From: Samsonia erythrinae
Lineage (GTDB): Bacteria; Pseudomonadota; Gammaproteobacteria; Enterobacterales; Enterobacteriaceae
Direction: 5' to 3'
Length of the DNA: 64,000 nt
Assembly: GCF_004342665.1 (NCBI RefSeq)
Contig: NZ_SMBY01000007.1
Span: 1-64,000, forward strand
Position numbers and translations under genes: made by a program. Below are positions 1 through 8,716 of this stretch, one piece after another. The first letter of the stretch is position 1, and each line of letters starts with the position of its first letter. Under the pieces are notes generated by a model. That model searched no databases. It was not told where the DNA came from and saw only the letters and a program-made list of their open reading frames with translations.

Positions 1-203
1 GCCAATTGCATTGCCCGGTAGCTAAGTGCGGAAGAGATAACCGCTGAAAGCATCTAAGCGGGAAACTTGCCTCGAGATGAGTCTTCCCTGGGCACCAGAT
101 GCCCCTGAAGGGCCGTTGAAGACGACGACGTAGATAGGCTGGGTGTGTAAGCGTAGCGATACGTTGAGCTGACCAGTACTAATGACCCGGGAGGCTTAAC
201 CTT
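1..203 (+). rRNA. rrl: 23S ribosomal RNA, 3' end (partial)
   Basis: This is the last 203 bases of a 23S rRNA gene that begins outside the window. It ends with the enterobacterial 3' terminus gaggcttaacctt. The 5S rRNA gene and tRNA-Asp/tRNA-Trp follow on the same strand, which is the order of the E. coli rrnC operon. The 23S-5S spacer (204-411) is about 208 bases, roughly twice the E. coli length, and carries a palindromic repeat noted separately. Confidence 0.97.
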
Positions 204-336
204 ACAACACCGAAGGTGTTTTGAGAGTGGCTCATAGATTTTGATGTTCAGCTTGTTCGAAGATTGAAGATTCAATGTTTACGCGGTGGCGTGAACATAA
301 AACAGCGCGGAGCGCTGGCCTGAGAAGGGAACAGAC

Positions 337-390
337 AAAATCGTCGGGAACGATTTTGTACGTCGCAAGGCGACGGCCCGAAGGGCGAGT
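337..390. repeat. Palindromic repeat in the 23S-5S spacer
   Basis: AAAATCG (337-343), a 7-base loop and CGATTTT (351-357) form a perfect 7-bp inverted repeat. It is followed two bases later by ACGTCGC (360-366) and then by a CCCGAAGGG segment. The same arms, loop length and ACGTCGC spacing recur at 35591-35620 between wecB and wecC. The element accounts for part of the extra spacer length. Confidence 0.6.
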
Positions 391-411
391 CTCAGGAAGA
401 GACGAGAAATT

Positions 412-531
412 TGCCTGGCGGCGATAGCGCGGTGGTCCCACCTGACCCCATGCCGAACTCAGCAGTGAAACGCCGTAGCGCCGATGGTAGTGTGGGGTCT
501 CCCCATGTGAGAGTAGGGAACTGCCAGGCAT
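412..531 (+). rRNA. rrf: 5S ribosomal RNA
   Basis: The 120-base sequence starts tgcctggcggc and ends ctgccaggcat. Its ends pair with each other, and the whole is close to E. coli 5S rRNA. It lies 208 bases after the 23S end and 50 bases before tRNA-Asp. Confidence 0.97.
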
Positions 532-581
532 CAAATTAAGCAGTAAGCCGGAGTAATCCGGTGGTTGTAGAGAAATTCGGT

Positions 582-658
582 GGAGCGGTAGTTCAGTTGG
601 TTAGAATACCTGCCTGTCACGCAGGGGGTCGCGGGTTCGAGCCCCGTCCGTTCCGCCA
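582..658 (+). tRNA. aspT: tRNA-Asp (GTC)
   Basis: This 77-base cloverleaf begins ggagcgg and ends ccgttccgcca with encoded CCA. The anticodon loop ctgtcac gives anticodon GTC. It is a distal rrn-operon tRNA, in the position of aspT in E. coli rrnC. Confidence 0.97.
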
Positions 659-666
659 CCCTATTT

Positions 667-742
667 AGGGGCGTAGTTCAATTGGTAGAGCACCGGTCTC
701 CAAAACCGGGTGTTGGGAGTTCGAGTCTCTCCGCCCCTGCCA
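667..742 (+). tRNA. trpT: tRNA-Trp (CCA)
   Basis: This 76-base cloverleaf begins aggggcg and ends cgcccctgcca. The anticodon loop ctccaaa gives anticodon CCA. It is the last gene of the rRNA operon, eight bases after tRNA-Asp, matching E. coli trpT. Confidence 0.97.
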
Positions 743-746
743 AATA

Positions 747-779
747 AAACCCTTCACTACGATGTGAAGGGTTTTTTTT
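747..779 (+). terminator. rRNA operon terminator
   Basis: An inverted repeat (aacccttcac / gtgaagggtt) with a short loop is followed by eight T residues. It is a textbook Rho-independent terminator directly after tRNA-Trp. Confidence 0.9.
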
Positions 780-2156
780 CATTCGTATTTTATCGTTATC
801 TCCTGTCCTGTATAACTTTCCCCACCTTCTTCGTTACATCTATTTTTTGAGTCTAAGGCGGTTGTAATATGTGGTTATTAAAAAGGTCAATACGTTGACG
901 TGTTGCCGATATCTGCTTCAGAGATAAACATAATCATCGTCATACCCGCCAATAGCACATCGATAGCGGTAAAACCAGACAAAGCTAAGAGTAAGCTGAT
1001 ACAGACTGCGGATCTGTCCCTGATAACTACCCCAGTAGCCTTTCTATGACGTTATGAGAGGCGTGTAGCCTTATAACGCGGAGTAGGGTTGAAGGCGGAA
1101 TAGTGATACACCGTTTCCGGGGCGCTCGGCTCTTGATTTAAAAACATCCACTCACCGTTAGTCGGCATTACCTGCAATAGGATAGACGCTGGACACCTTA
1201 TTAAGGTAGAGCTGAGTGATAAATGATGTGGGTATGTTCATTCTGATGATATGTCCATATAATTATTTAGGTAATGAATATAGCGGTTATAAAATCTTTG
1301 CTATAAGTTTTTTTTGGTAGCCAAACTCACTGAGATTTTCAAATTCATGATGAACGTTGGTAGAAATGTTATCGTTGAATTACCTCTTGGCCTGAGTATT
1401 CTGGTTTTGATGCTTTATTTTCGCTGAAAAGCGTATGTGGATTTTAGCCTTTATTCAAAAATTTATTATTATTGTTATCGGATGAATGAAGTCGTTATTT
1501 GAGGACAGGAAATAGCTTCGTTATTAGTATTAATATAACGTGATGGCGTATTTTAGAAATATTAATGTAAAAAAATTCATGGTTTTTTCTATTCTAAATA
1601 ATGTAGGTGTAGTGAATATTTCCCTCTGCGGAGAATATTATTAAAGTATGAGGTTGCTGTGTGAAACGGCTACGTGCTCAGGTGTTGATAGCAACATTTT
1701 GGGATGAGATATTCAGGTATAAGCGTTTACTGACGGGGTGTCAGGCGGGGTAAAAATAGCTGCGCAATTAGGCAATCACGGTGCAGGGAGCTAACCTTAA
1801 TTAAGGTAAAGCAATTTACCGCCGAACGTTACTGTTATGACAAATTCATGGATTAGATACGAATGACACGATATAGAGAGAGTGGATCAGGCTGCTTATT
1901 GAATTCACCATTTGCTTAATCATTATTCGTCCAAGACATCAGGAAAAGGCGATCTTTCCATTGACGGTTTTAATCTGAATGCACGGAACAGTGGCGAAAT
2001 ATTTCTGTAGCTGGGGCTTTTTGCTGAATCGAGAATAGTGCGAATAAAAAATAGTTTTGATCTTTATATGTTTTATCATGTATCGGCGCCAGTAACTCGA
2101 AGAGTTCGCTGTGTGTGCAATGAAATTCCTGCTGTTGGCGTGATAGCAATACATAA
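780..2156. other. AT-rich stretch without a convincing gene
   Basis: About 1.4 kb separates the rRNA operon terminator from hdfR. Open frames here are short, lack good ribosome binding sites and show no recognisable protein. Base composition is lower in GC than the flanks. Two related motifs, ccttattaaggtagagc (about 1196-1212) and ccttaattaaggtaaagc (about 1795-1812), suggest repeats or remnants of an element, but no transposase reading was found. Confidence 0.6.
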
Positions 2157-2197
2157 CGTGTTAAGCACATTCTGGTTATCCTGATGTGCTTAACACG
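2157..2197. repeat. 14-bp perfect inverted repeat behind hdfR
   Basis: cgtgttaagcacat (2157-2170) and its exact reverse complement (2184-2197) flank a 13-base loop. The hairpin starts 14 bases beyond the hdfR stop codon, so it may stabilise or end the hdfR transcript. It has no clear T-run on the minus strand, so a classical intrinsic terminator is uncertain. Confidence 0.65.
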
Positions 2198-2211
2198 CGG
2201 TGAAGAGAGGA

Positions 2212-3039
2212 TCATGAGTCGATCAAAATAGGCGTTTTCAGCAACTGACGAATCATTGCCTGCTGATCGCTGTTTTGTAGCCAGACGGCATAAAAAGGGC
2301 GTACGACAGGCTGAATTTCATCGACTATCCGTAAATCGGCGTATGCCTGCAGCCAATGGTTAGGTAAAAAAGCGCATCCGCCGGTCGTTTCGAGAAGCTG
2401 CCGGGTTAAATGGGCTGACGTGGTTGTCAAAAGAGGGAGCTGATCGCTGCTCAGCAGGCGTGCTTCCTGTTGATGAAAGTCTGCGCCCCATTCCAGTTTT
2501 ATATACGGATGTACCTGTCCTGGCGGGTGTGTTGCTGATGTAAACAGAGAAAGCGAGAAGTTACCCAGCAACTGGCTTGCCAGCTCTTCCATTTTGGGTT
2601 GTTCGGTGGTAATCAGCAGATCCAACTGACGTTCATGGAGCTGTTTTACCAACGAATGGCGTAAGGCAATTCGTGCTTCCAATTGGAGCAGTGGCCTCTG
2701 CTGATAGAGCAATTGTAGCCAGGGCGTCAAGTATGCTTCCCATAATGATGCGGTAGCGCCGACAGAAAGCTGACTGTGCTGCTGTGAGCGTGCGACTTCT
2801 TTTTTGGCAATCTGCCAGGTGCCGATAAGATTTTCAGCATAAGGCAAAAGGCGTTCGCCTGCGGGCGTCAGACGTATGTTGTTCCGGTGGCGAGTAAACA
2901 AATTCGCTCCCAGCTGTGTCTCCAGTTGGCGAATTCGAAAACTTACCGCTGACTGTGTCAGGTACAGGGATTCGGCGGCGCGACCAAAGTGTCTTGTCCT
3001 GCTGACTTCCAGAAAGGTTTTTAGTAATTCGGTATCCAC
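2212..3039 (-). CDS. hdfR: LysR-type regulator HdfR
   Basis: This is a LysR-family DNA-binding transcription factor. E. coli HdfR represses the flagellar master operon flhDC. The N-terminal winged helix-turn-helix (about residues 1-60, including [20 protein letters not shown]) is nearly identical to E. coli HdfR, and the effector domain (about 90-270) is more diverged. The start is placed at a GTG codon giving VDTELLKTF, as in E. coli, with GGAG six bases upstream; an in-frame TTG lies four codons earlier but has a poorer site. The product is 275 residues, close to the E. coli length of 279. It is divergent from maoP, as in E. coli. A role in motility control is inferred from orthology. Confidence 0.93.
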   Translation of the reverse strand: MDTELLKTFLEVSRTRHFGRAAESLYLTQSAVSFRIRQLETQLGANLFTRHRNNIRLTPAGERLLPYAENLIGTWQIAKKEVARSQQHSQLSVGATASLWEAYLTPWLQLLYQQRPLLQLEARIALRHSLVKQLHERQLDLLITTEQPKMEELASQLLGNFSLSLFTSATHPPGQVHPYIKLEWGADFHQQEARLLSSDQLPLLTTTSAHLTRQLLETTGGCAFLPNHWLQAYADLRIVDEIQPVVRPFYAVWLQNSDQQAMIRQLLKTPILIDS

Positions 3040-3158
3040 GCCAATCTCCAAAAAATTTTGTCGTAATGATTTAAATGTTTTGTTTTACACAATGTCAAGC
3101 CTATCTAATACTCCGCGCCATAAACAACACGACCATAGAAGAATTAGGAGCGTGTAAG

Positions 3159-3497
3159 ATGGCAGAAAGCTTCTCTACGACGAATCGTTTTTTTGATAAC
3201 AAGTTCTATCCGCGTGGTTTTTCCCGACATGGCGACTTTACCATTAAAGAAGCACAACTGTTGGAACGCCACGGCAATGCGTTTAACGAACTGGATTTGG
3301 GCAAACGTGAACCGATAACGGAAGAAGAGGCCTTGTTTGTTGCCATGTGCCGCGGTGAGCGGAAAGCGGAAACGGAGATGGAAAAAATTTGGTCTAAATA
3401 TTTGGATCGGATCCGTCGTCCTAAACGCTTTCATACGCTATCTGGCGGCAAGCCGCAGATGGATGCGGTGGAAGAATACACTGAAAGTGATGATTAA
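3159..3497 (+). CDS. maoP: Macrodomain Ori organisation protein MaoP (YifE)
   Basis: The 112-residue product has the same length as E. coli MaoP (YifE) and aligns along its whole length, for example [20 protein letters not shown] and the C-terminal [14 protein letters not shown]. In E. coli MaoP acts with the nearby site maoS to restrict Ori-macrodomain mobility of the nucleoid. Start ATG at 3159 is preceded by TTAGGAG. The gene lies divergent from hdfR and ends in a hairpin shared with yifB. I did not try to locate maoS by sequence. Confidence 0.93.
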   Translation: MAESFSTTNRFFDNKFYPRGFSRHGDFTIKEAQLLERHGNAFNELDLGKREPITEEEALFVAMCRGERKAETEMEKIWSKYLDRIRRPKRFHTLSGGKPQMDAVEEYTESDD

Positions 3498-3502
3498 TTA
3501 AG

Positions 3503-3529
3503 AATGGGGCGAAAGCCCCATTTCTTTTT
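3503..3529 (+). terminator. maoP terminator
   Basis: The stem atggggc / gccccat with a gaaa loop is followed by ttcttttt. It lies six bases after the maoP stop and between the convergent maoP and yifB genes. Confidence 0.85.
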
Positions 3530-3556
3530 ATCGCGCGAGGCCAATGTAACGTCCCT

Positions 3557-5083
3557 TTACTCAAGGCTCTTGTGAAGCTGGATGAGCAGTCGATCCATAC
3601 AGCGATAGCTTAGTGCTTCGGCAAGATGTTTTCTCTCAATGCTGACGCTATCACCGAGGTCGGCGATCGTACGGGCGACTTTCAGTATCCTGTGCCAGGC
3701 ACGTACAGATAACCCAAGTTTGCTCATGACGTCTTCCAGGTAGGCGGCATCTGCCGTCTCCAATCGGCAGTATTTTTCGATCTCGCGTGATGTTAACAGC
3801 ACGTTGATTTTATTTGCCCGCTTGAGCTGTATCTGACGTGCGACGAGCACGCGTTCCCGAATCGCCGCGCTACTTTCCCCTTTATGATGTTGCTGAGACA
3901 AGACGCCGGGGGGCAGCAAAGGGACTTCGATTGAGAGGTCAAAGCGATCCAAAAAGGGGCCGGAAAGTTTGCTGAGGTAGCGCAGTATTTGTTGTGCGGG
4001 TAAACGGTTATGCACGCCCTGATAGTGTCCTGACGGGCTGGGATTCATCGCGGCAACGAGCTGAACTCGCGCTGGATAGCACACTTTAGCACGGGTGCGG
4101 AAAATGATAATTTCACCGGACTCCAGCGGCTCGCGTAGTGAATCCAGGACTCGTCGCTCGAACTCCGGTAACTCATCCAGAAACAGCACGCCGTTGTGGG
4201 CGAGTGAGATTTCTCCGGGTTTGGGCAGCGATCCGCCGCCCACGAGCGCAGCCATGGACGAACTGTGATGAGGCGCCCTGAATGGCCTGGCTCGCCAGCG
4301 CGTCATGGTGGCATCAATATTAATCAGGCTATTGATGGCGGCGCTTTCCAACGCTTCTTCATCGCTGAGCGGCGGCATCAGATTGCCTAATCGGCTCGCC
4401 AGCATGGTTTTTCCTGTTCCCGGCGGCCCTAGCAGTAGCAGATTGTGGCCGCCAGCGGCCGCGATTTCCAGCGCGCGTTTGGCTTGTTCCTGACCGATGA
4501 TGTCCTTTAGATCGAGCGTATCGTCTTCCAATTGAGAATCTGGTGGAATGTCGCAACAGCTGGCCAATTCCTCTTCTCCGCTAAGGAAGGCGCACACCTG
4601 TAACAGATGCCCGGCCATGAGCGCCTCGCCTTGCGGTATCAGGGCCATCTCCCGTTTATTGTCTTCCGGCAGAATCAGCTGGCGACCAGACTTGATGGCT
4701 TCCAATGCGGCGGGAATGGCCCCGTTTACCCCCCGTAACGTACCAGACAGGCCGAGCTCGCCAAGAAACTCGTAGCGGCTTAGCTTATCCCCGTCGATTT
4801 GCTCTGATGCCGCCAGAATCGCCAGCGCAATCGGCAGGTCGTAGCGCCCCCCTTCTTTCGGCAGGTCGGCGGGGGCAAGGTTGACCGTGATACGCTTTGC
4901 AGGGAATGTAAACCCGCAATTGATGAGTGCGCTACGTACGCGGTCGCGCGCTTCTTTGACGGTGGTTTCCGGTAAGCCTACCAGCGTTAGCGCCGGTAGC
5001 CCGCTGCTGATATGAACTTCGATGTAAACGTCCGGCGCTTGTACGCCAATCATTGCCCGAGTGTAGGTAACTGCCAATGACAT
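3557..5083 (-). CDS. yifB: YifB/ComM-family AAA+ Mg-chelatase-like ATPase
   Basis: This is a ComM-type AAA+ protein. In naturally competent relatives such as Haemophilus and Vibrio, ComM is a hexameric branch-migration helicase helping integration of transformed DNA; the E. coli YifB role is less clear. The N-terminal ribosomal-S5-like/Lon-like domain (about residues 1-170) carries LVGLPETTVKEARDRVRSA. The Walker A motif GPPGTGKT is at about 219-226, followed by the Mg-chelatase core with FRAPHHSSS and FLDELPEF, and a C-terminal domain. Start at 5083 (MSLAVTYTRA) matches E. coli MSLSIVHTRA; upstream in-frame codons lack homology. Length is 508 residues against 506. It converges with maoP. Confidence 0.93.
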   Translation of the reverse strand: MSLAVTYTRAMIGVQAPDVYIEVHISSGLPALTLVGLPETTVKEARDRVRSALINCGFTFPAKRITVNLAPADLPKEGGRYDLPIALAILAASEQIDGDKLSRYEFLGELGLSGTLRGVNGAIPAALEAIKSGRQLILPEDNKREMALIPQGEALMAGHLLQVCAFLSGEEELASCCDIPPDSQLEDDTLDLKDIIGQEQAKRALEIAAAGGHNLLLLGPPGTGKTMLASRLGNLMPPLSDEEALESAAINSLINIDATMTRWRARPFRAPHHSSSMAALVGGGSLPKPGEISLAHNGVLFLDELPEFERRVLDSLREPLESGEIIIFRTRAKVCYPARVQLVAAMNPSPSGHYQGVHNRLPAQQILRYLSKLSGPFLDRFDLSIEVPLLPPGVLSQQHHKGESSAAIRERVLVARQIQLKRANKINVLLTSREIEKYCRLETADAAYLEDVMSKLGLSVRAWHRILKVARTIADLGDSVSIERKHLAEALSYRCMDRLLIQLHKSLE

Positions 5084-5487
5084 GCGATTTCCCCTTTTGC
5101 AGATGGCATGCATGATGTACATCAAAAAAGGTGAAGTGGAGTCTGGTGTCGCCAATCTGCGCGGCGGCACGATAAAATAATTTTTCGTTGCAATTACGTA
5201 TGACGTTGTATGCGATCAGATGCGCTGATTGCGATCGCACCGTTTCCGTCGCGTTTGGCGATCGATGAGGGTGAGACCTATTCGAATTTATTTTTCGGGA
5301 TTACGACTGTTTTTTAGTCGGTAGGCGAAAAAAGCGGGTGCCATTTTACCTTATGATTACGTTGTGTTTTTTTTCTTATTTCCGGCCTTTCTTATGAAAG
5401 GACGTGAAAAAAAGAGTTGTCACATTATGTCTGACTATGGTAACTCTGTAGGCATTCGTTCGACAGAAGATTAATGAACAACCTATT
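5084..5487 (+). promoter_or_regulatory. yifB-ilvL intergenic region with ilv promoter
   Basis: These 404 bases separate the divergent yifB and ilvL genes, and no further gene is visible. By analogy with E. coli the ilvGMEDA promoter lies in the last hundred bases. TTGTCA near 5417-5422 is a candidate -35 element, but no -10 element is convincing enough to fix. Several GCGATCG-type palindromes occur around 5228-5265. Confidence 0.5.
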
Positions 5488-5586
5488 ATGAAAGCCCTAT
5501 CTCTAGTGATTAGCCTAGTCGTGATTAGCGTGGTGGTGATTATTATCCCACCGTGCGGGGCTGCACTTGGACGAAGAATGGCTTAA
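5488..5586 (+). CDS. ilvL: ilvGMEDA operon leader peptide
   Basis: This 32-residue leader peptide begins MKALSLVISLVVIS and has ten valines, six isoleucines and four leucines. It ends PPCGAALGRRMA, like the PPCGAALGRGKA end of E. coli IlvL. Translation through the Val/Ile/Leu codons senses charged branched-chain tRNAs and controls formation of the downstream attenuator hairpin. Multivalent attenuation is established for the E. coli operon, and the sequence here keeps all parts. Confidence 0.95.
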   Translation: MKALSLVISLVVISVVVIIIPPCGAALGRRMA

Positions 5587-5607
5587 AAATCAAAGCCGAA
5601 TTCAAGA

Positions 5608-5639
5608 AACCCCCGCACCGCAAGGTCGGGGGTTTTTTG
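5608..5639 (+). terminator. ilv attenuator
   Basis: The inverted repeat aacccccg / cgggggtt is followed by TTTTTT. It lies 22 bases after the ilvL stop codon and 87 bases before ilvG. It is the intrinsic terminator of the attenuation system. Confidence 0.92.
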
Positions 5640-5725
5640 TTGGGCGTAATCTATAACGCAAGGGAGCAGAAAATGAATGTCAGCATAAAATTCTGTTATA
5701 CCCGTAAGATGTCGGGGAAATAACT

Positions 5726-7372
5726 ATGAATGGTGCGCAGTGGGTGGTACAGGCGTTGCGAGCGCAGGGCGTGGAAACCGTTTTTGGTTATCCGGGGGGC
5801 GCGATAATGCCCGTCTATGACGCACTTTATGACGGTGGCGTTAAACACCTGCTGTGTCGCCATGAGCAAGGCGCGGCAATGGCGGCGATTGGCTATGCAC
5901 GCGCCACGGGCAGTGTGGGCGTCTGCATTGCGACGTCTGGCCCGGGGGCGACCAATCTGATCACCGGTTTGGCCGATGCGTTGCTGGATTCCGTGCCTGT
6001 GGTCGCGATTACCGGGCAGGTCGGGTCGGCGCTGATCGGCACCGATGCTTTTCAGGAAATTGATGTGTTAGGGCTGTCGCTGGCCTGCACAAAACATAGT
6101 TTTCTGGTGGAGTCGCTTGAATCCTTACCGGACGTGATGGCGGAAGCGTTCGCGATTGCCAATAGCGGTCGTCCCGGCCCTGTTCTGGTTGATATTCCAA
6201 AAGATATCCAATTGGCCGTGGGGGATGTCACGCCGAATTTTGCGCCGGTTGCCAATAATATTGCTTTCCCCGATCAAGATATTGCGCAGGCGTATGCTCT
6301 GCTGGCTAAAGCACAAAAACCAGTGTTGTATGTCGGTGGTGGCGTCGGCATGGCGACTGCGGTTCCGGCCTTGCGTGAGTTCCTGAATGTCACGGATATC
6401 CCTTCCGTTTCGACGCTGAAAGGCTTGGGTGCCGTGAATGCCAATCATCCCTATTACCTCGGTATGATTGGTATGCACGGCACGAAAGCGGCGAATCTGA
6501 TCGTGCAAGAGTGCGATCTGTTAATCGCGGTTGGGGCGCGCTTTGATGACCGCGTAACCGGCAAGCTAAGCGCTTTCGCGCCGCATGCCAGTGTGATCCA
6601 TATGGATATCGACCCCGCGGAACTGAGTAAACTGCGTCATGCCAATGTGGCGCTGCAAGGCGATCTGAAAGCGATACTACCGGCGCTGCAACAACCGCTG
6701 AACGTCAGCGCGTGGCGTCAGCAGGCCGCCATGATGAAAGCGGAATATCCGTGGCGCTATGACCATCCCGGTCAGGCGATTTATGCTCCTGCGCTGCTGA
6801 AAAGGATCTCCGAAAGAATGGAGGCGGATACCGTGGTCACCACCGATGTCGGCCAACACCAAATGTGGGCGGCGCAGCATATGACGTTCAGCCGTCCTGA
6901 GAATTTCATCACTTCCAGCGGTCTGGGCACAATGGGCTTCGGCGTACCCGCAGCGGTCGGCGCGCAGGTCGCACGCCCGGATGACATGGTCATCTGCATT
7001 TCCGGCGACGGCTCTTTTATGATGAATATTCAGGAGTTGGGCACCATCAAACGAAAACGGTTGCCGTTAAAAATCGTGCTGCTGGATAACCAGCGCTTAG
7101 GCATGGTGCGCCAGTGGCAACAGTTATTCTTTGATGAACGCTATAGTGAAACCAACCTCTCTGATAACCCTGACTTCCTGACGCTGGCAAGCGCGTTTGA
7201 TATCCCCGGCCAGCGCATTACTCGAAAAGATCAAATTGATGCCGCGCTGGATGCCCTGTTTAACAGCGAAGGCCCCTATTTGCTGCACGTTTCGATTGAT
7301 GAATATGAAAACGTCTGGCCATTGGTTCCGCCGGGGGCGGGTAACGAAACCATGCTCGACAAAACTGAATAA
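5726..7372 (+). CDS. ilvG: Acetolactate synthase II, large subunit
   Basis: The enzyme condenses two pyruvates, or pyruvate with 2-oxobutyrate, to acetolactate or acetohydroxybutyrate, the first common step of valine, leucine and isoleucine synthesis. It uses thiamine diphosphate, FAD and Mg. The 548 residues match full-length IlvG. The catalytic glutamate is Glu47 in HEQGAAMAA. The ThDP motif starts at GDGSFMMN and continues to [10 protein letters not shown]. The reading frame is intact, unlike E. coli K-12 ilvG, which is frameshifted, so isozyme II should be functional. It is the first structural gene after the attenuator, and ilvM follows 57 bases downstream. Confidence 0.97.
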   Translation: MNGAQWVVQALRAQGVETVFGYPGGAIMPVYDALYDGGVKHLLCRHEQGAAMAAIGYARATGSVGVCIATSGPGATNLITGLADALLDSVPVVAITGQVGSALIGTDAFQEIDVLGLSLACTKHSFLVESLESLPDVMAEAFAIANSGRPGPVLVDIPKDIQLAVGDVTPNFAPVANNIAFPDQDIAQAYALLAKAQKPVLYVGGGVGMATAVPALREFLNVTDIPSVSTLKGLGAVNANHPYYLGMIGMHGTKAANLIVQECDLLIAVGARFDDRVTGKLSAFAPHASVIHMDIDPAELSKLRHANVALQGDLKAILPALQQPLNVSAWRQQAAMMKAEYPWRYDHPGQAIYAPALLKRISERMEADTVVTTDVGQHQMWAAQHMTFSRPENFITSSGLGTMGFGVPAAVGAQVARPDDMVICISGDGSFMMNIQELGTIKRKRLPLKIVLLDNQRLGMVRQWQQLFFDERYSETNLSDNPDFLTLASAFDIPGQRITRKDQIDAALDALFNSEGPYLLHVSIDEYENVWPLVPPGAGNETMLDKTE

Positions 7373-7429
7373 GCCCGACAAAACCAAACAATGGCTGACT
7401 TACACAGAATAAGCGCTGGAGGCAACAGA

Positions 7430-7690
7430 ATGACACATCATCAACTTTCGATTCAGGCACGTTTTCGTCCCGAGGTTCTGGAGCGTATATTGCGCGTTAC
7501 CCGCCATCGCGGTTTCAAGGTGTGCGCCATGAATATGATGCAGACCACCCAGACCGATCACATTAATATTGAACTGACCGTTGCCAGCCATCGTCCGGTA
7601 GACTTATTGTCAACACAATTAAGTAAGCTGTTGGATATTGCCTGCGTTGACATTCAACCGATGACGACATCTCAGCAGATCAGCGCCTAA
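7430..7690 (+). CDS. ilvM: Acetolactate synthase II, small regulatory subunit
   Basis: This 86-residue ACT-domain subunit activates and stabilises IlvG. The core ERILRVTRHRGFKVCAMNM and INIELTVASHRPVDLL align with E. coli IlvM (87 residues). The start at 7430 has CTGGAGG upstream; an earlier in-frame ATG at 7391 has no homology and a weak site. The C-terminal end TTSQQISA resembles the E. coli end TTSQQIRA. The subunit is encoded between ilvG and ilvE, as in other enterobacteria. Confidence 0.95.
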   Translation: MTHHQLSIQARFRPEVLERILRVTRHRGFKVCAMNMMQTTQTDHINIELTVASHRPVDLLSTQLSKLLDIACVDIQPMTTSQQISA

Positions 7691-7715
7691 CGCATTAAAC
7701 AGTAAGGAAAAAAGA

Positions 7716-8639
7716 ATGACAAAAAAAGCAGACTACATTTGGTTCAATGGCGAGATGGTTCCATGGGCTGAAGCAAAAGTACACGTTATGTCACATGCCT
7801 TGCATTATGGCACCTCCGTCTTTGAAGGCGTTCGTTGTTACAATTCACACAAGGGTCCTGTGGTCTTTCGTCACCGTGAGCACATGCAGCGTCTGCACGA
7901 CTCGGCAAAAATTTACCGTATGCCCGTTGAACAGAGCGTCGATGAGTTGATGGAAGCCTGCCGCGAAACGCTGCGTAAAAATAATCTGACCAGCGCGTAT
8001 ATTCGTCCGCTGGTGTTCGTGGGCGATGTCGGGATGGGTGTAAATCCGCCAGCCGGTTATAAAACGGACGTGATCATCGCGGCGTTCCCGTGGGGCGCAT
8101 ATCTGGGTGAAGAAGCGCTGGAAGCGGGCATTGATGCGATGGTGTCGTCCTGGAATCGCGCCGCGGCAAATACTATTCCGACCGCGGCTAAAGCGGGCGG
8201 TAACTATCTGTCCTCTCTGCTGGTGGGCAGCGAAGCTCGTCGCCACGGCTATCAGGAAGGGATCGCGTTGGATGTCCACGGTTATGTTTCCGAAGGTGCC
8301 GGCGAGAACCTGTTTGAAGTGAAGGATGGCGTTATCTTCACGCCGCCGTTTACTTCTTCGGCGCTGCCGGGGATTACGCGTGATGCTATCATCAAGCTGG
8401 CGAAGGTGGCCGGATACGAAGTGCGTGAGCAGGTGCTGTCCCGTGAGTCGCTGTATCTGGCGGATGAAGTGTTTATGTCCGGCACTGCGGCGGAAATTAC
8501 GCCGGTGCGCAGCGTCGACGGTATTCAGGTCGGCATTGGCAAACGCGGCCCGGTCACCAAAGCCTTACAGCAGGCGTTTTTCGGCCTGTTTACTGGCGAA
8601 ACGGAAGATCAATGGGGCTGGTTGGATCCGGTTAAATAA
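7716..8639 (+). CDS. ilvE: Branched-chain amino acid aminotransferase
   Basis: This is a class IV PLP-dependent aminotransferase that performs the last step in valine, leucine and isoleucine formation, with glutamate as amino donor. Its 307 residues compare with 309 in E. coli. The PLP lysine is Lys159 in TAAKAGGNYLSS. The fold-type IV signature continues through EGAGENLFEVKDG (about residues 194-206). It begins 25 bases after ilvM with an AAGGAA ribosome binding site, and ilvD starts 77 bases further on. Confidence 0.97.
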   Translation: MTKKADYIWFNGEMVPWAEAKVHVMSHALHYGTSVFEGVRCYNSHKGPVVFRHREHMQRLHDSAKIYRMPVEQSVDELMEACRETLRKNNLTSAYIRPLVFVGDVGMGVNPPAGYKTDVIIAAFPWGAYLGEEALEAGIDAMVSSWNRAAANTIPTAAKAGGNYLSSLLVGSEARRHGYQEGIALDVHGYVSEGAGENLFEVKDGVIFTPPFTSSALPGITRDAIIKLAKVAGYEVREQVLSRESLYLADEVFMSGTAAEITPVRSVDGIQVGIGKRGPVTKALQQAFFGLFTGETEDQWGWLDPVK

Positions 8640-8716
8640 GCCATTAATCAAGACAGACAATCAGGCGGTGGCCCGTTCCGTCATCGCCACATTCGTAATT
8701 TTTGGAGTAATAGAGC

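Noticed and set aside
1939-2215. Two minus-strand frames of 71 and 81 codons behind hdfR
   Set aside because: They overlap each other, span the inverted repeat and look random in composition.
5726-7372. Frameshift in ilvG like that of E. coli K-12
   Set aside because: The frame is continuous for all 548 codons.
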